NCBI GenBank assembly: GCA_949825045.1
Contig: OX463813.1
Span: forward strand, 558,001-622,000
DNA length: 64,000 nucleotides
Direction of reading: 5' to 3'
Source: Argyresthia goedartella
Taxonomy: Eukaryota > Arthropoda > Insecta > Lepidoptera > Argyresthiidae
In this document: piece after piece, positions 42,368 to 53,679 of the stretch
How the letters are laid out: each line of letters begins with the position of its first letter
Position numbering within the stretch: the stretch's first letter is position 1
Position numbers and translations under genes: made by a program
Notes under the pieces: model-generated
The model's input: the letters and a program-made list of their open reading frames with translations, nothing else
Database searches by the model: none
Told to the model about the DNA's origin: nothing

Positions 42368-42400
42368 TGACCTCGAGGTCATTGACCTTGACCTTGAACT
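42368..42400. promoter_or_regulatory. Cluster of nuclear-receptor half sites including a perfect AGGTCA-T-TGACCT
   Basis: The plus strand reads TGACCT-CG-AGGTCA-T-TGACCT-TGACCT-TGAACT. The inverted repeat with one spacer base (42,376-42,388) equals the palindromic type of ecdysone-receptor element, and TCAAGGTCA on the minus strand equals an FTZ-F1/ERR-type site. No gene is identified beside it, so function is unsupported. Confidence 0.35.
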
Positions 42401-42459
42401 TGAGTTTTCGCTCATTTTCACTTGAAAAATCAAGGGGTATTTTTTCCAACAGTGAAAGT

Positions 42460-42660
42460 TTCGTACGAGGTTGGGAGGGGGGAGGTGGGAGGGTAGGTAA
42501 CCCTTCCTGTAAAATATCCAGTCTAGGAAATGTATGGTTCTTGAGATATTTTACCTAAAAAGTTTCTAAACCCTTCGGTAAAGGTTTTGATCACGGACAC
42601 CTGAATTTAGGGGAGGGGAGGGTGAGGGGGGAGGAGCGGGCGAGGGGACCTCCCCCCCTA
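42460..42660. repeat. G/C-skewed low-complexity stretches
   Basis: GGGAGGGGGGAGGTGGGAGGG near 42,473 and GGGGAGGGGAGGGTGAGGGG near 42,612, then CCTCCCCCCC. The first could form a G-quadruplex. No gene. Confidence 0.7.
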
Positions 42661-42814
42661 AGTCTCAATTGTCGGAAACCAGGGGTATTTTTGTTATGAA
42701 TTTTCAAAAATCCATTTTGAGGTTATTTTTTAATATAGGATTTTTACAAAAAGTCATTGTTTATAGTATTGATGTTCGAAATCGCCTTAGCTCCGGCTAC
42801 AAGGGCTCATAAAA

Positions 42815-43075
42815 AAGGCAAGTATTTAATCGCACATCAAAAATACTGATTTTCACAGCAAAAAAGGATCAGCAAAAACACTTTTTATGTTTTAAGTATT
42901 TTTGTTGTTCTTACATGTTCAACGTAATACGAAGGATAAAGGGGGCTTCGCTTCGCTCACCCCCTTTACCCTTCACCTAAGTTACCGCAGTATTTTGCCC
43001 TGATTTTTGCTGTAAAAATCTGTATATTTGCTGTGCAAATCAGTATTATTGATGTGCAGTTTAATATTTCCCCAT
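42815..43075. mobile_element. Foldback element, about 260 bp
   Basis: TTTAATCGCACATCAAAAATACTGATTT...CACAGCAAAAA at the left faces TTTGCTGTGCAAATCAGTATTATTGATGTGCAGTTTAATATTT at the right. The centre is GGGGGCTTCGCTTCGCTCACCCCC. No ORF. Confidence 0.65.
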
Positions 43076-43794
43076 AAAAACCCTCTAGGGAGTAGCCACA
43101 AGACTGCCCAGGAAGGAATGCCCAGATGTCGGTTTTGGTACCGACACTGACCTAATCCTATCCTGACTTGTAGGTTTATGAATAAAAAAATGCAACCTCA
43201 AGTCCAGATAACTCAGCCAATGTCCAACGTTGTAGCGATCGTAACCACTCATATGAACCTCGGCTAATAAATAGCCGACGACAAAAGGACCGTTGTTTGT
43301 ACAACGTGCAGAAACTATCCGTAGCAGACAAGCTCCAGAAATATGTCTGTCCTTTCTATACCCTTTGAACTAGTGCCTGACTTATTGTTTCTATCTCTTT
43401 CTTTCAAAATTTCGCATTACTCACGTAAACAATCATTTGTTCTAAGACCTACGGATGGCCTTCGCGTAATTGTGTTCTGTGGCCTTCGCCGGCTAAGAAG
43501 AAGAAAAGAGGTTTATACTACACCTGCTCGGAAAGTACCTTGATACTTTATCAAATTTACGGTAGAAAGTACGTCATTGTATATCGAACAAATATGCGGG
43601 GAGAAAACGCATCTGAGCGGGAGAGAAAAGTGTATGAAAATCCATTTCTTACGTGTTTTTATTTTTTTAATTTTGGGTAAGACTATGCGCCGGTAACCTA
43701 AATATCAAAAGCCAAAAAGTTTTTACAGTGAGTTTTTATCTCCAAGTTCGCAAAATGACACTGGCCACTAGCTGTGCGTTGGATAGTGTGAGTC
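43076..43794. other. Spacer without a recognised gene
   Basis: No supported ORF. Contains a small symmetric phrase (AACCTCGGCTAATAAATAGCCGACG at 43,255-43,280). Confidence 0.4.
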
Positions 43795-44510
43795 CCTGTA
43801 ATGCCCAGCCCAGTATTGTCCGGCCCAGGAATGTACGGCCCCGAAATCGGCGTCCCAAAAGCCCACGATTCCGGGGTTGGGCATTCCTGGGCCGAGCATT
43901 CCGTGGCCGTACAAAATAGTGCTCGACCCCGGAATGCCCGGCCCCTGAATTGGCGTCCCGAGTACCATAGACAACTGCTACATAAGAGATTAGGGTGTGT
44001 TCATAGTGTCTCTAACTCAAAAAATCTATTAATATCATTAAATGTTTTTTTTTATTTGCATACGCTTCGCTCCGCTACGCTTCGGTTTTGCTTCTTCTAG
44101 TTCCAACCTAACCTATAACTCAATTGAAATTTAGCCACAATAACCTACTCTAGCCAAATTTGACTCAATAAATATAATGCACTTGAACTCATTCTTCCCA
44201 GTGTTATTTTTTTTAACAAATAGCAAAATTGAGTTTGTTTTTATTTTAAACTAACCAAATATGAATAATATTAGGTTATGCTATGTGTCAAGTGAATATT
44301 AAACTTGCTTACAAAAAAACTTATCTACTATGACCATGGCCTTAGATTCGTCTAAGTTAAATCGAAAATGTTCCACCAATCAGAAGCCAGTATTTCCAGC
44401 CAATGAGAGACGTCCCACAATTCCGGGGCCGGACATTCCGGGGTCGAACAGGCAGTGCACGGCTTCGGAATGCACGGCCCAGTAATGTGCGGCTCAGTCA
44501 GCTCCAAGCA
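43795..44510. repeat. Two blocks of a degenerate GGCC/GGAATG repeat
   Basis: Blocks at 43,795-43,965 and 44,400-44,495 are made of a motif like CGGCCC-x-GGAATG and its complement CATTCC-x-GGGCCG in both orientations, far more GC-rich than the AT-rich sequence between them. A minisatellite or the two ends of a foldback element. The frames here are chance ORFs. Confidence 0.6.
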
Positions 44511-44602
44511 CTCGTACCAATAGCCCGCGTTGACCCTCTCGCAAACTTTCAGGGGTTCCCAACATTGATTAACCTCAACTAAGTTTCTCGTAATCTGTTG
44601 TA

Positions 44603-45622
44603 ATGAATTGTGCGTTGTGTGACGAAATCTTTAATAATGGTGTTTTCTGCACGTACTGTAAGAAGAATTTTGGATTTTGCTGCGCCAGTATCACGGAGAA
44701 GGGTTTCCGTAAACTTGGCTCTGAGCGCCAAGCCACATGGAGATGCGCTCAGTGTAAGAGTGGAACTGTTAGTCCACGCATCGCTGTAGCATCTCCTGTT
44801 TCTGCTACTACCAGTGAAATACCTCCAGTCGCACCGGACAACCCAGCGAGTTTTACACCGATCACACCTGGCGTCTCGGCGGAGTCAGTATCGCTGATAA
44901 CAATACTGGAGGAGATAAAGGATGTTAAGAGACAGCTATTTGGTCTTCCAACTGTTTACAAGGATATTAAGTCGATCAAATCTGATATCTCAGATTTGAA
45001 AATGTCGTGTGACTTTAATTCAGCTACTCTCGAGGAACATAGGGACCGCATCATAGCACTTGAAAGCAATTCCTCGGAAATTCAAGTCCTTAATGAAGCC
45101 TTGGGGACTACTCGATCTGAGGTTGCCTCTCTTAAAGCTGAACTGGCGGAAAGGGATCAAAGAGCAAGGATGAATAATATCGAAGGTAAAGGTATTCCTC
45201 TGAAAAAGTCAGAAAACCTCTACCACATTGCTGAAGAATTGTGCAAAGCAGTCGATTATCAGGTGCCCAAATGGCAGATTAATTACATCGCCAGAGTCCC
45301 AACTCAAAATCCCAAGGAGAAGTCTATTATCATTACCTTCAATAATAGATATATAAAAGAAGATTTTTTGTTTGCCGCTCGTGCCAAAAAACATCTGACT
45401 GCGGCTGATATTCCCGGACTCGACGACAGTGATCAACGCATCTATTTCAACGATCACCTAACACCGCTTAACAAACAGCTCCTTTCTAAAACTAAAGCTG
45501 CTGCAAGAGAGAAGGCTTACCAATACGTATGGGTGAAGCATTGCAAAATCCATGTGCGAAAAAATGACTCAACCAACGTCTTCATTGTGAATAACGAAGC
45601 TAGTTTAAACAAGCTTATTTAG
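44603..45622 (+). CDS. LINE ORF1: PHD-like zinc finger, coiled coil and Baculo_FP-like domain
   Basis: This 339-codon open frame starts MNCALCDEIFNNGVFCTYCK with paired Cys (C-x2-C ... C-x2-C) and ends the finger in WRCAQCK near residue 52, a PHD-type arrangement. A Pro/Ser-rich linker (about 53-100), a coiled coil (ILEEIKDVKRQLFGLP through EVASLKAELAERDQR) and an FP-like C-terminal domain follow: MNNIEGKGIPLKK, WQINYIARVPTQNPKEKSII, IYFNDHLTPLNKQLLSKTK, YVWVKHCKIHVRK. It would bind element RNA; the class is common in lepidopteran LINEs and related to a baculovirus FP protein fold. No damage is visible, although ORF2 is broken. Confidence 0.85.
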   Translation: MNCALCDEIFNNGVFCTYCKKNFGFCCASITEKGFRKLGSERQATWRCAQCKSGTVSPRIAVASPVSATTSEIPPVAPDNPASFTPITPGVSAESVSLITILEEIKDVKRQLFGLPTVYKDIKSIKSDISDLKMSCDFNSATLEEHRDRIIALESNSSEIQVLNEALGTTRSEVASLKAELAERDQRARMNNIEGKGIPLKKSENLYHIAEELCKAVDYQVPKWQINYIARVPTQNPKEKSIIITFNNRYIKEDFLFAARAKKHLTAADIPGLDDSDQRIYFNDHLTPLNKQLLSKTKAAAREKAYQYVWVKHCKIHVRKNDSTNVFIVNNEASLNKLI

Positions 45623-46037
45623 AGTGTTTCATATTAGTTATCATACCACTATTTGCTACTTATTTACTATTTATTTTTCTAAGTTGGCTTGTCATTGAAT
45701 ATAACCCGCTAATAATTGTCAGTGAAAAAATGTTCAACTCCCCTGACATTCTTAACCGATTGACTGTGCTGGTGCGCCGCCGGAGTCATTTGCACCTACC
45801 TACGCGCTGTTGTTCCCCATTCACTACTAGGTTACAGTTGCTCTTCATCTCTTTCATGCTCACTATCTCTGCGCAGTTTTGTTGTCTCGCTCGCACTCAC
45901 AGTGCGCTCATTTATGTTTACTTAAGAATTCTCAATTTTATATCTCCCATTAGGGTTTCAATCGCATTATTTTTGTCTGTGGTTATTGTATTTATTACAT
46001 TGGTGAAAATCTGTATCTAACAACTAACGGCCTGAAA

Positions 46038-49000
46038 ATGACTTATGATAACCATAATTTAAAAATATATTATCAAAACGCAAGGGGCTTACGTACCAAA
46101 TCTTCAACTTTTTACCGCAATATTTGTATGAGTCATTATGATATTATAATGATTAACGAGACTTGGTTAGTCGAGGGAATCAAGGATTCGGAGTTGTTTG
46201 ATGGGAGGTATGTGGTTTGGCGCAGGGACCGGGACTACAGTGTAACTAATCAGAAGTATGGAGGTGGTGTTTTGATTGCCACACGGAGGGATCTTACGAT
46301 CACGCCGCAGCCCACCTTTCATTCTAGCGCCGAAGATCTTTGGCTAACTTTGACCCTTAGTAATAAACCCAATTCATCGACTAGCATTCATATATGTGTT
46401 GTTTATTTATGCGGCCAAAAACTGGGATTCAATTTTTCTCAGCAAGCTCAGCACTTTTTTAATAGTTTGGAATCGATGTTAATTTAATATCCAGACCATA
46501 AATATTTGATTGTAGGTGATTTTAACTTGAGCAATATACGTTGGATTCCTAGTATTAATACTCATGGCGCTGTTGACCCTAGTAACTATGTCTCACATGA
46601 TGAAACCCATTAAGTGGATTCCGTTAACCTTCTGAATCTAAATCAGTATAACGGAATTAAAAACGCGTATGATAAAATTCTCGATCTAGTTCTCTCGACG
46701 GATTATGTCTCGGTATCCGATTGTAGTAATGATTCCCTTGTTCCAGTCGATCCCCACCATGGGGCGCTTTTTTGTATACTGCCTTTGAGTGACCATGATG
46801 TGCTAGATCGGCCACCTCTTAATAAGTTTTTGTTTTTCAAGGGTGACTATGATTCTATTAATAGTGAAGTGGCTTTTAATTTAATCTAGTAGGCATTAGG
46901 TACTTGTTTTGTTAAGTGCATTACATAGACTGTGACAACATAATTTTTAATTAAGTTCATCCAGAACGGAAACACTAAACCCCAAGATACAATTAATATT
47001 AGTTTGGGGTTTAGAATTTACAAAAGTTTTTGTAATTATGTTTCTTTTGGCTCAATAAATACATTTTTGATTTTTGATTTTTTTGATTTGGCTAAAATTG
47101 ACTGGGATACGGAGTTAAGTAATCTTAACCTAGAAGAGGCATCCAATTATTTTTATAATTTTTTCAATTATTTAAGGAATAAATACATTCCACACAAAAT
47201 TGTTACTACTAAAACCTACCCTCAGTGGTACTCCAAAGCCTTAATAAGGGTTATTAAAGAAAAACATAAATATTTTATTAAATCCAAATTATATGAAAAT
47301 TTATCAGACATACATACATTTAATTTGCTAAGGGACAGGGTGAGATCGTTAGAAGAATCATGTTATAATAAATATATAAACTCGGTTGAGAATTCAATCT
47401 TAAAATGTCCTAAATTTTTCTGGTCTTATGTTAACTAAAAATTTAAAAGTAACGTGATGCCTAGCAGCCTCAAATATGGTAATGAAACACTCAATTCAGG
47501 CGACTCTATCTGTAATGCTTTTTCATCGTACTTCCATTCCAACTTTTTAAATAAATCTCAATCTTCTAGTAGGCACGACGTGTCCGGTGACGATTGCTCT
47601 GATACGGTGTCTAACATTTCTTCTATCTTTATAGATATTAAAGAGGTTATCAATTTGTCGAAGAAACTCGATCCCTCTAAATCTGCTGGACCAGATCATT
47701 TGCCAGCCATCTTTTTGATAAACTGTGCAGATACTCTTTCGGTGCCAATATCAATATTATTTAGAAAATCTATTGCCTCTGGTACTGTCCCTAATATCTG
47801 GAAACAAGCTTTTATCACCCCTGTGCATAAGAAAGGTCCGAAGACTTATGTCACTAATTATCGCCCTATATCTAAACTCTGCATCGTTTCCAAAGTGTTT
47901 GAAAGGATCATTTATAATCAATTATATGGAGCATTGAAACAGTCTTTCAGTGATACGCAGCACGGTTTTCTCAAGGGTCGCTCCACAGTTTCCAACCTCG
48001 TATTATTTAACAATGCCTTGACGGTTGCTATGGACGGTGGATTGCAGGTTGAAGTCGTTTACACCGATTACAGTAAGGCATTCGATAGGATTCAGCACGA
48101 CCTCCTGTTAAGTAAATTATCTAAAATTGGTATTAGGGGTGACCTACTGCGGTGGTTTGCTTCCTATATTGACAATCGCTCACAGGCTGTTGTTATTAAT
48201 AATTATATGTCTAGTTGGGTTAATGTTCCTAGCGGTGTGCCACAGGGGTCCTTGTTGGGTCCGTTACTTTTTGTGTTATTTGTTAACGACATTGACTTGT
48301 GCTTTAACTTTGCTAGGTTGTTGTCCTTCGCTGACGACATGAAGACTTCTGCCAACATAAGCTCAAATGCCGATGCTGAAGCTATGCAAGCAGATCTATT
48401 CCGTTTAGAACACTACTGCGATGTCAATCGGCTTGACCTAAATCCTTCCAAATGTAGTATTGTCTCCTTCTCTCGTAAAAAGAATCCACTTTTCTTTAAT
48501 TATATTGTGAAGGGTGAGACATTAAAAAGGGATGCAGTCGTTAAGGATTTGAGAGTCATCCATGATGCTAAACTGACATTTAATGCCCATGTTGATAGTA
48601 TTATAACTAGAGCATCGAGGGCTCTGGGTTTTGTGATGCGTTCCTCAAGAGACTTCAAAAAAGCTAAAACTTTGAAAATTCTTTATTGTACGTACGTTAG
48701 AAGTAATCTAGAGTACGCTTCACAGGTTTGGAGTCCTCGCTACAATATTCATATTAACCGGATTGAAAATATTCAGCGTAAATTTATGCGTTATCTCTGT
48801 TATCGGACTAAATTTAAATACAATTCAGATTCTTACCTCGATATTTGTAGAAAACATCTTCTGGCTCCTCTTCAACTAAGACGCGAGGTTGCAGATTTGG
48901 TATTCCTTCTCAAAATTACCTCTAATGTCATTGATTGCTCTGATTTACTTGCTCAATTATCATTTACAGCGCCCCGTAGGCTATTGCGTCATAATGCGCT

Positions 49001-49163
49001 ATTCTCGCTCCCTAAGTCAAACACTAACTACAGACAAAATACGTTCCTCTGGCGTGCTTGTCAGAGATTCAACAATCTGCGTGGAGATATTGATCTTGAC
49101 CTGTTTAGCACTGGTGTTAATCCAGCGAAGAGATCACTGTACCGAGACTTTTTCTATGACTAG
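46038..49163 (+). pseudogene. LINE ORF2: endonuclease and reverse transcriptase, interrupted
   Basis: The endonuclease starts LKIYYQNARGLRTKS and has MINETWL, GGGVLIATRRD and LIVGDFNLSN, with in-frame TAA codons at 46,485 and 46,612. A LINE 3' scrap inserted at 46,883-47,085 cuts the frame after SEVAFNL, which resumes with AKIDWDTELSNLN. From 47,454 a 569-codon run is open: NYRPISKLCIVSKVFERII, VYTDYSKAFDRIQHDLL, PSGVPQGSLLGPLLFVLF and LLSFADDMKTS (FADD catalytic box), then YCTYVRSNLEYASQVWSPRY and a C-terminal region ending SLYRDFFYD. The RT is complete but not attached to an intact endonuclease. Confidence 0.88.
46883..47085 (+). mobile_element. 3' scrap of another LINE with (TTTTTGA)n tail
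   Basis: The insert ends GGCTCAATAAATACATTTTTGATTTTTGATTTT, a LINE-type tail. It contains a small hairpin (AAACCCCAAG...TTGGGGTTT). An ATTT/AATTT duplication may flank it. Confidence 0.75.
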
Positions 49164-49415
49164 ATTAGCTAAGTATTTCGACTTTCCGTTATTTATTATT
49201 ATTATTTTTTCTTTTCTAACGTGACTTGTTACTGCATGTCATGTTACAACGTATAAAATGTTACAAAGAAGTGAAATGACGCAAAGTCATGGTGGATGGT
49301 GTCAAACAATTTGAAAAAAGAACATGTGAAAATTGCAGACGCCATTGGCGCCATTTTCAATTTGTGTGTTGTTTGAGGATTCAGTTTTCGTAGAAAGTAA
49401 AATAAAACTATCAAA

Positions 49416-50664
49416 ATGATAAGTAGTGATAGTGATGATGAAGCTTTTTTAACTCCGCCGCAGTTGAAGGAAACAGCAAAAATACTGATTGATAACCTTT
49501 TACCACAGACATCAATTAAAACATATAATAAAACTTATGACGATTTTTTGCAATGGAAAACTGAAAAAAATGCGGCATCTTTTTCTGAAACTGTTTTGCT
49601 AGCTTATTTCAGTGAAAAAGCGCAAAAATACAAACCAAGTACGTTATGGTCTATGTACTCAATGTTGAAAAGTACTATATTGACAAGAAACGACATAAAT
49701 ATTCAAGAATACAAAAAACTTACAGCATTTCTGAAAAGAACGTCGGAGGGATTCCGTAGTAAGAAATCAAAAGTGCTTACTACAAAGGATGTTTATTCCT
49801 TTTTGCAGAATGCTCCAGATGACAAATATTTGTTGATAAAGGTAAGTTTATGAACAAAATGCACTGGTTTATGATTTATTACGTACCTATTTATGAGTAG
49901 AAATCTACTAGGTTTTCATGTTTGATATTTTTGTTTACAGGTTATTTTGATTTTAGGAGTAAATGGGGCCTGTCGTGCGCAAGAACTTGTGGATATGACA
50001 ATAGACGATATCGAAATCCTCGAAAATGGAATAATCGTCAATATTCCTAACACAAAAACCAAAATTCAGCGATCATTTGTTATATCGGGCTTATTTTATG
50101 AGATAGTGAAGAAATATAACGAAATTCGCCCCAGTGACCCCAAAAAAGTTTTTACTACAATATAAAAACAAAAAATGTACGAAACAAGTAATTGGGAAAA
50201 ACAAAATAAGTACTGTGCCAAGAGAAATAGCTTCCTACCTTAATTTACTCAATCCACTAGAATACACTGGCCACTGCTTTCGCAGAACTTCAGCGACTAT
50301 TCTTGCCGATACTGGTGCTGATTTAACCACAATAAAACGTCACGGTGGTTAGAAATCGTCCGCTGTTGCAGAAAGTTACATAGAGAATTCCGTAGAAAAC
50401 AAAACACGAATAAATAACCAAATATCGAGATCGATTAATGTGCATCAAGACTCATCTCCTCAACCATCAACGAGCGCGGCGATGCCAGATGCCCCTCAGC
50501 AGCCAGTTGCCCCTTTGGCACCACAGCCTTCTACGAGCGCAGTGCCAACAGCACAGCCAGTTATTCCTTCTACATTGTCGCAAACATCTCAAACAAACAT
50601 TAATGGAAAAAGTGTTACATTAAGCTTCACTAACTGCAACAATTTCAATATAAATTTCAATTAG
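49416..50664 (+). pseudogene. Crypton-like tyrosine recombinase, plus-strand copy
   Basis: Start ATG at 49,416 (MISSDSDDEAFLTPPQ). Exon 1 (to 49,841) has the N-terminal SAM-like helices: IKTYNKTYDDFLQWKTEKN and TLWSMYSMLKSTI. A GTAAGT...TTTACAG intron (49,842-49,940) is at the same place as in the copies at 37.2 and 60.6 kb. Exon 2 starts VILILGVNGACRAQEL (catalytic Arg), IVNIPNTKTKIQRSFVI; a frameshift near 50,155 separates it from YTGHCFRRTSATILA, TTIKRHGG and, after TAG at 50,350 replacing the conserved Trp, SSAVAESYIEN. The tail is Pro/Ser/Ala-rich, QPST repeats, and ends TNCNNFNINFN. Its protein differs considerably from the duplicated copies, so it is a different subfamily or an old relative. 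One frameshift and one stop. Confidence 0.85.
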
Positions 50665-50714
50665 TAAAGATTTAGTTTTTTATTTTCATCGTAGGTGTAG
50701 TATAAAGCACTATA

Positions 50715-50805
50715 TATCACTCGAGAGAAAGTGCGATTCCCGATCTCGGGCGTTTTAAAGCCATCGTCCCTCGACGGTAATCGGTCACTTTCTCCTCTCG
50801 GTGAA
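50715..50805. repeat. Hairpin just after the recombinase gene
   Basis: CACTCGAGAGAAAGTGCGATTCCCG faces CGGTAATCGGTCACTTTCTCCTCTCGGTG. About 50 bp past the recombinase stop. ATATCACTCGAGAG also occurs at about 62,966. Confidence 0.6.
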
Positions 50806-51595
50806 CAATGTATTATTGTTGTTTGAGTGTTCCTAGGCCTTTGATAATATTTCATTAGATTAAATGCATTTAGATTGATTGCTTTTGTGTAGACATGTTG
50901 TTTATTAAAGTAACTATTATAGTCAAAGATCACAAACTATGTTAAAGTCGGTTTGATAAAGTTATTTTGCAGTTTTCAGTGACAATTGGGAGCTGAATTT
51001 CAAGGTAAGAAATTATTATACTTATTTCGTGTTGTTTTCTGCAAAATAGACCCCACTGAGGCATAAGAAGTGTTCTCGCATTACTGAAGTATCAGTTACA
51101 CAGCCCAAAGTTGTACGAAATGTAGCACGATAGGTAAATGATTGCATTTTTTAAACTTGATGGTTGTGTGTATTTGCGGGTATGATATTCTACGGATATG
51201 AATTAGCCGGTGGGCAGTTAGCGTTTTTATGTAAAGGTTCGTACCTAATGAATGTGGCTGATCACGGCTCATAGTGTTTTTTTTTGACCCGAAAAAGTGA
51301 CATCAGCTGTTTATGTTCTACTCAGTAGTTCATTACAAACACAAGAATAGAACACTCGCGTGTCAATATTGTATAGATTAATTTAAAAAAAGTCGTAAAA
51401 TTGTTGTGATTTTTGAAGTAAGAATATTGAAAACGTGATTAAAGAAATTGCGACAAACGTGGTGGGCAGTACGTGCTAGAGTAAAGAATAATGGTTGTTT
51501 TTTTATTGGTTAATATCTATTAATTAAACAATTATCTAATTGTTAAAAAAAGATATCGTTATTTTGGCTAGTCTTTAGAAAGACCGCGGTTCCAG
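50806..51595. other. Spacer without a recognised gene
   Basis: No supported ORF. A short TTTTGCAG...AAGGTAAGAAAT stretch (50,965-51,010) looks like a mini-exon but is probably chance. Confidence 0.4.
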
Positions 51596-52199
51596 ATGTT
51601 ACTGCTAATTTTAAGGGTTCCGAGAGAAATAAGGAACCCTTATAGTTTCGTCAAGTCTGTCTGTCCGTCCGTCCATCCGTCCGTCTGTCCGTCCATATGT
51701 CACAGCAACTTTATTCCGAAACTATTATGACTACACAGTTGAAACTTGGTATGTAAATGTATTCTGTAAACTGCTTTATGGGTTTTATACGAAAATAAAA
51801 AATAAAAATAAGGGGATGCTCCCCTTACATGGAACTAAAACAAAAATATATTTTTCATTAAACCTATTATGTGTGGGGTGTCTATAGATAGGTCCTAAAA
51901 AATGAAGTTAAGGTTCCTGAAACCATTTTTCCTCAAAGTAAACCGTTAAAGAGACAGACCCTTCCAAAGTTGAAAAATGAGTGTCCCCCCCCTCTAACTT
52001 TTGAAGTAAGGGAGTAAAAAATCTAAACAAAATATATGCTGTGTATCTCATTACAAACTTTCAACGAAAATTGGTTTAAACAAAATAAAATAACCTTTTT
52101 TTGAGATATAAAACATTTATTAACAACTGCAAAGATAACTTTGCCATTCATACAAACACTATGAAAAACAAAGTTACAACACAAACATCCAGTCATATA

Positions 52200-53122
52200 C
52201 AGTGGATTTCATTTATTACGACCTTGGTTATAGCGACCATTTACCTATAGCGACGTTAAATCTAAGTCCCTTGAATTTAAAGCATACTTTAGTACAAAAT
52301 TCATGTGGCTATGGCGACTTTGGATGTAACGCCGAGTTCGGGTGTAGCGACTGTTTTTAATGAATCATTTGTAACAAATTCCTAGAAATCCCATGCAGAT
52401 ATTGCGACCGGAGTCGGCCGCCAAAGACACAAAGATTTTTTTCTTTCACAAACATTTCTTATCTTTTGTTTACATCCATTGCACACAGATGGTCAGCAAG
52501 TGTGGAGACCTTTACCTTTTGTTTATAGATATCAACTAAGTAGGTAAGGGAAGCGTGTACGTTTCGGAGCTTTTATGGTTCAGTTACAAAGTGATATTCT
52601 GAGTAGCAACTGGGTTTAGTAAACTTTTGAATAAGTATGGCTGCTAGACGCACATTCACTGTTAAAGAAAAGGCGGAAATCATTTCAAAATTGAAAAACG
52701 GTGAAAACAATGCTGATTTGTGCAAAGAGTACAAAGTTTCCCATTCAACAGTATCTACGATGTGGAAAAACCGTGATAAAATATTAGATTGCTTTGAATC
52801 CAAATCCTTAAAAATCAAGAAAAACCGCAAACCGACGCATCAAGATATCGAAAATGCCCTTCTAATGTGGTTCAAAGCCCAAAGAAGCAAAAACGTACCT
52901 TTGAGCGGTCGTCTGCTGCAAGAAAAGGCTAATCAATTTGGCAGACTGTTTGGAAAAATGGATTTTGAGTGTTCGGAAAGTGCAAATATTTTCAATAATA
53001 AATGAATATAAACTACACATGTGTACGTGTCTGTATCTCTTTACCTTTGCCTGTAACGACTTCCGGATATAACGACGAAAATAGAGTGGTCCCTTCATTG
53101 TCGTTATACCCGAATTCCACTG
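52200..53122 (+). mobile_element. Tigger/pogo-like element, 923 bp, internally deleted
   Basis: Ends CAGTGGATTTC and the complement CAGTGGAATTC with further TATAACGAC-type inner repeats; TA at 52,198-52,199 and 53,123-53,124. Many GCGACGTTA / TATAACGACG phrases inside match pogo-like subterminal repeats. Only the DNA-binding part of the transposase remains. Confidence 0.85.
52637..53005 (+). CDS. Tigger-type transposase N-terminal DNA-binding fragment
   Basis: The 122-codon frame reads MAARRTFTVKEKAEIISKLK, ENNADLCKEYKVSHSTVSTM: a CENP-B-type N-terminal helix-turn-helix. The second half (KPTHQDIENALLMWFKAQRS, PLSGRLLQEKANQFGRLFGK) is the start of the CENP-B/HTH_Tnp DNA-binding second domain. 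The frame then departs (MDFECSESANIFNNK) and stops, with no DDE catalytic domain. It could still bind element ends and act as a repressor of transposition if expressed; that is inference. The deletion removed the rest of the gene. Confidence 0.8.
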   Translation: MAARRTFTVKEKAEIISKLKNGENNADLCKEYKVSHSTVSTMWKNRDKILDCFESKSLKIKKNRKPTHQDIENALLMWFKAQRSKNVPLSGRLLQEKANQFGRLFGKMDFECSESANIFNNK

Positions 53123-53417
53123 TAATTTACTTGCTACCACGGAACCCTTCATGGGCGAGGCCGACTCGCACTTGGCCACTTTATTCCCATGCTTTATTAG
53201 TGTATCTAAAGACGATTTCAAAATACGCGAACCGTCGGGAATCATTAGTTTTCGAGTTATATATTTTTTTATATCGCCATTTCAATCATTCGGGACACGT
53301 GAGGATGTGAGAGTATTAAGGTGGGGAACGACGTATTAATCCAAATAAGGTACCTGACCGGTCTTACGAGCGTATAGCGGATGTAGTTCCCGCATAACGC
53401 GTGTTTTTATCGTGTAG

Positions 53418-53505
53418 GTAGAGGACGGACTGCGAGACGTTCCTTTTGGTAATTTTGGAAAATTGCCCTACACGTTTGGTCATGTAGAGGACGGACTGCG
53501 AGACG
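53418..53505. repeat. 22-bp direct repeat, 66-bp period
   Basis: GTAGAGGACGGACTGCGAGA at 53,418 and 53,484. A TATA-like CTATAAAGGCCC follows at about 53,515. Possibly promoter or LTR sequence of a retroelement. Confidence 0.55.
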
Positions 53506-53679
53506 ATCCTACCGGCTATAAAGGCCCTACATGACAGCGAATGTGTATGGATCCATGTGTGTTGCAAGTTGTATGATTGTTGACGTAATGAATCGCAATA
53601 TTTCTGTGTGATGAATGGAACTTTATGAAGTACTAAAATGTCGTTTTGTTACTGCATAAAAAAAAACTAGCTAGGTTTG

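Larger units (their letters stand above)
44520..49215 (+). mobile_element. Plus-strand LINE with PHD/FP-type ORF1
   Basis: ORF1 (44,603-45,622), a 415-bp spacer, ORF2 (46,038-49,163) and a TTATTATTATT-type 3' end. A LINE 3' scrap (46,883-47,085) and two stops interrupt ORF2. The ORF1 is of the same class as that of LINE-A. Ends approximate. Confidence 0.85.
51596..53180. mobile_element. AGGGTTCCG-type repeat, split by a Tigger-like element
   Basis: Left end AAGGGTTCCGAGAGAAATAAGGAACCCTT with a (GTCC)n-like run at 51,655-51,695; right end CTACCACGGAACCCTTCATGGGCGAGGCCGACTCGC at 53,135-53,170. The interruption is the Tigger-like element. Compare 35,996-36,412. Confidence 0.7.

Noticed and set aside
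43728..44100. Overlapping ORFs in the GGCC-rich repeat
   Set aside because: Open on both strands because of the repeat composition; no domain.
45730..46020. 96-codon hydrophobic ORF between ORF1 and ORF2 of the plus-strand LINE
   Set aside because: Lies in the spacer where LINE families rarely encode protein, composition is that of AT/CT-rich non-coding DNA, and no relative is seen in the other LINEs.
50965..51010. Mini-exon between TTTTGCAG and GTAAGAAAT
   Set aside because: A single short segment with consensus splice sites is expected by chance in sequence this long.
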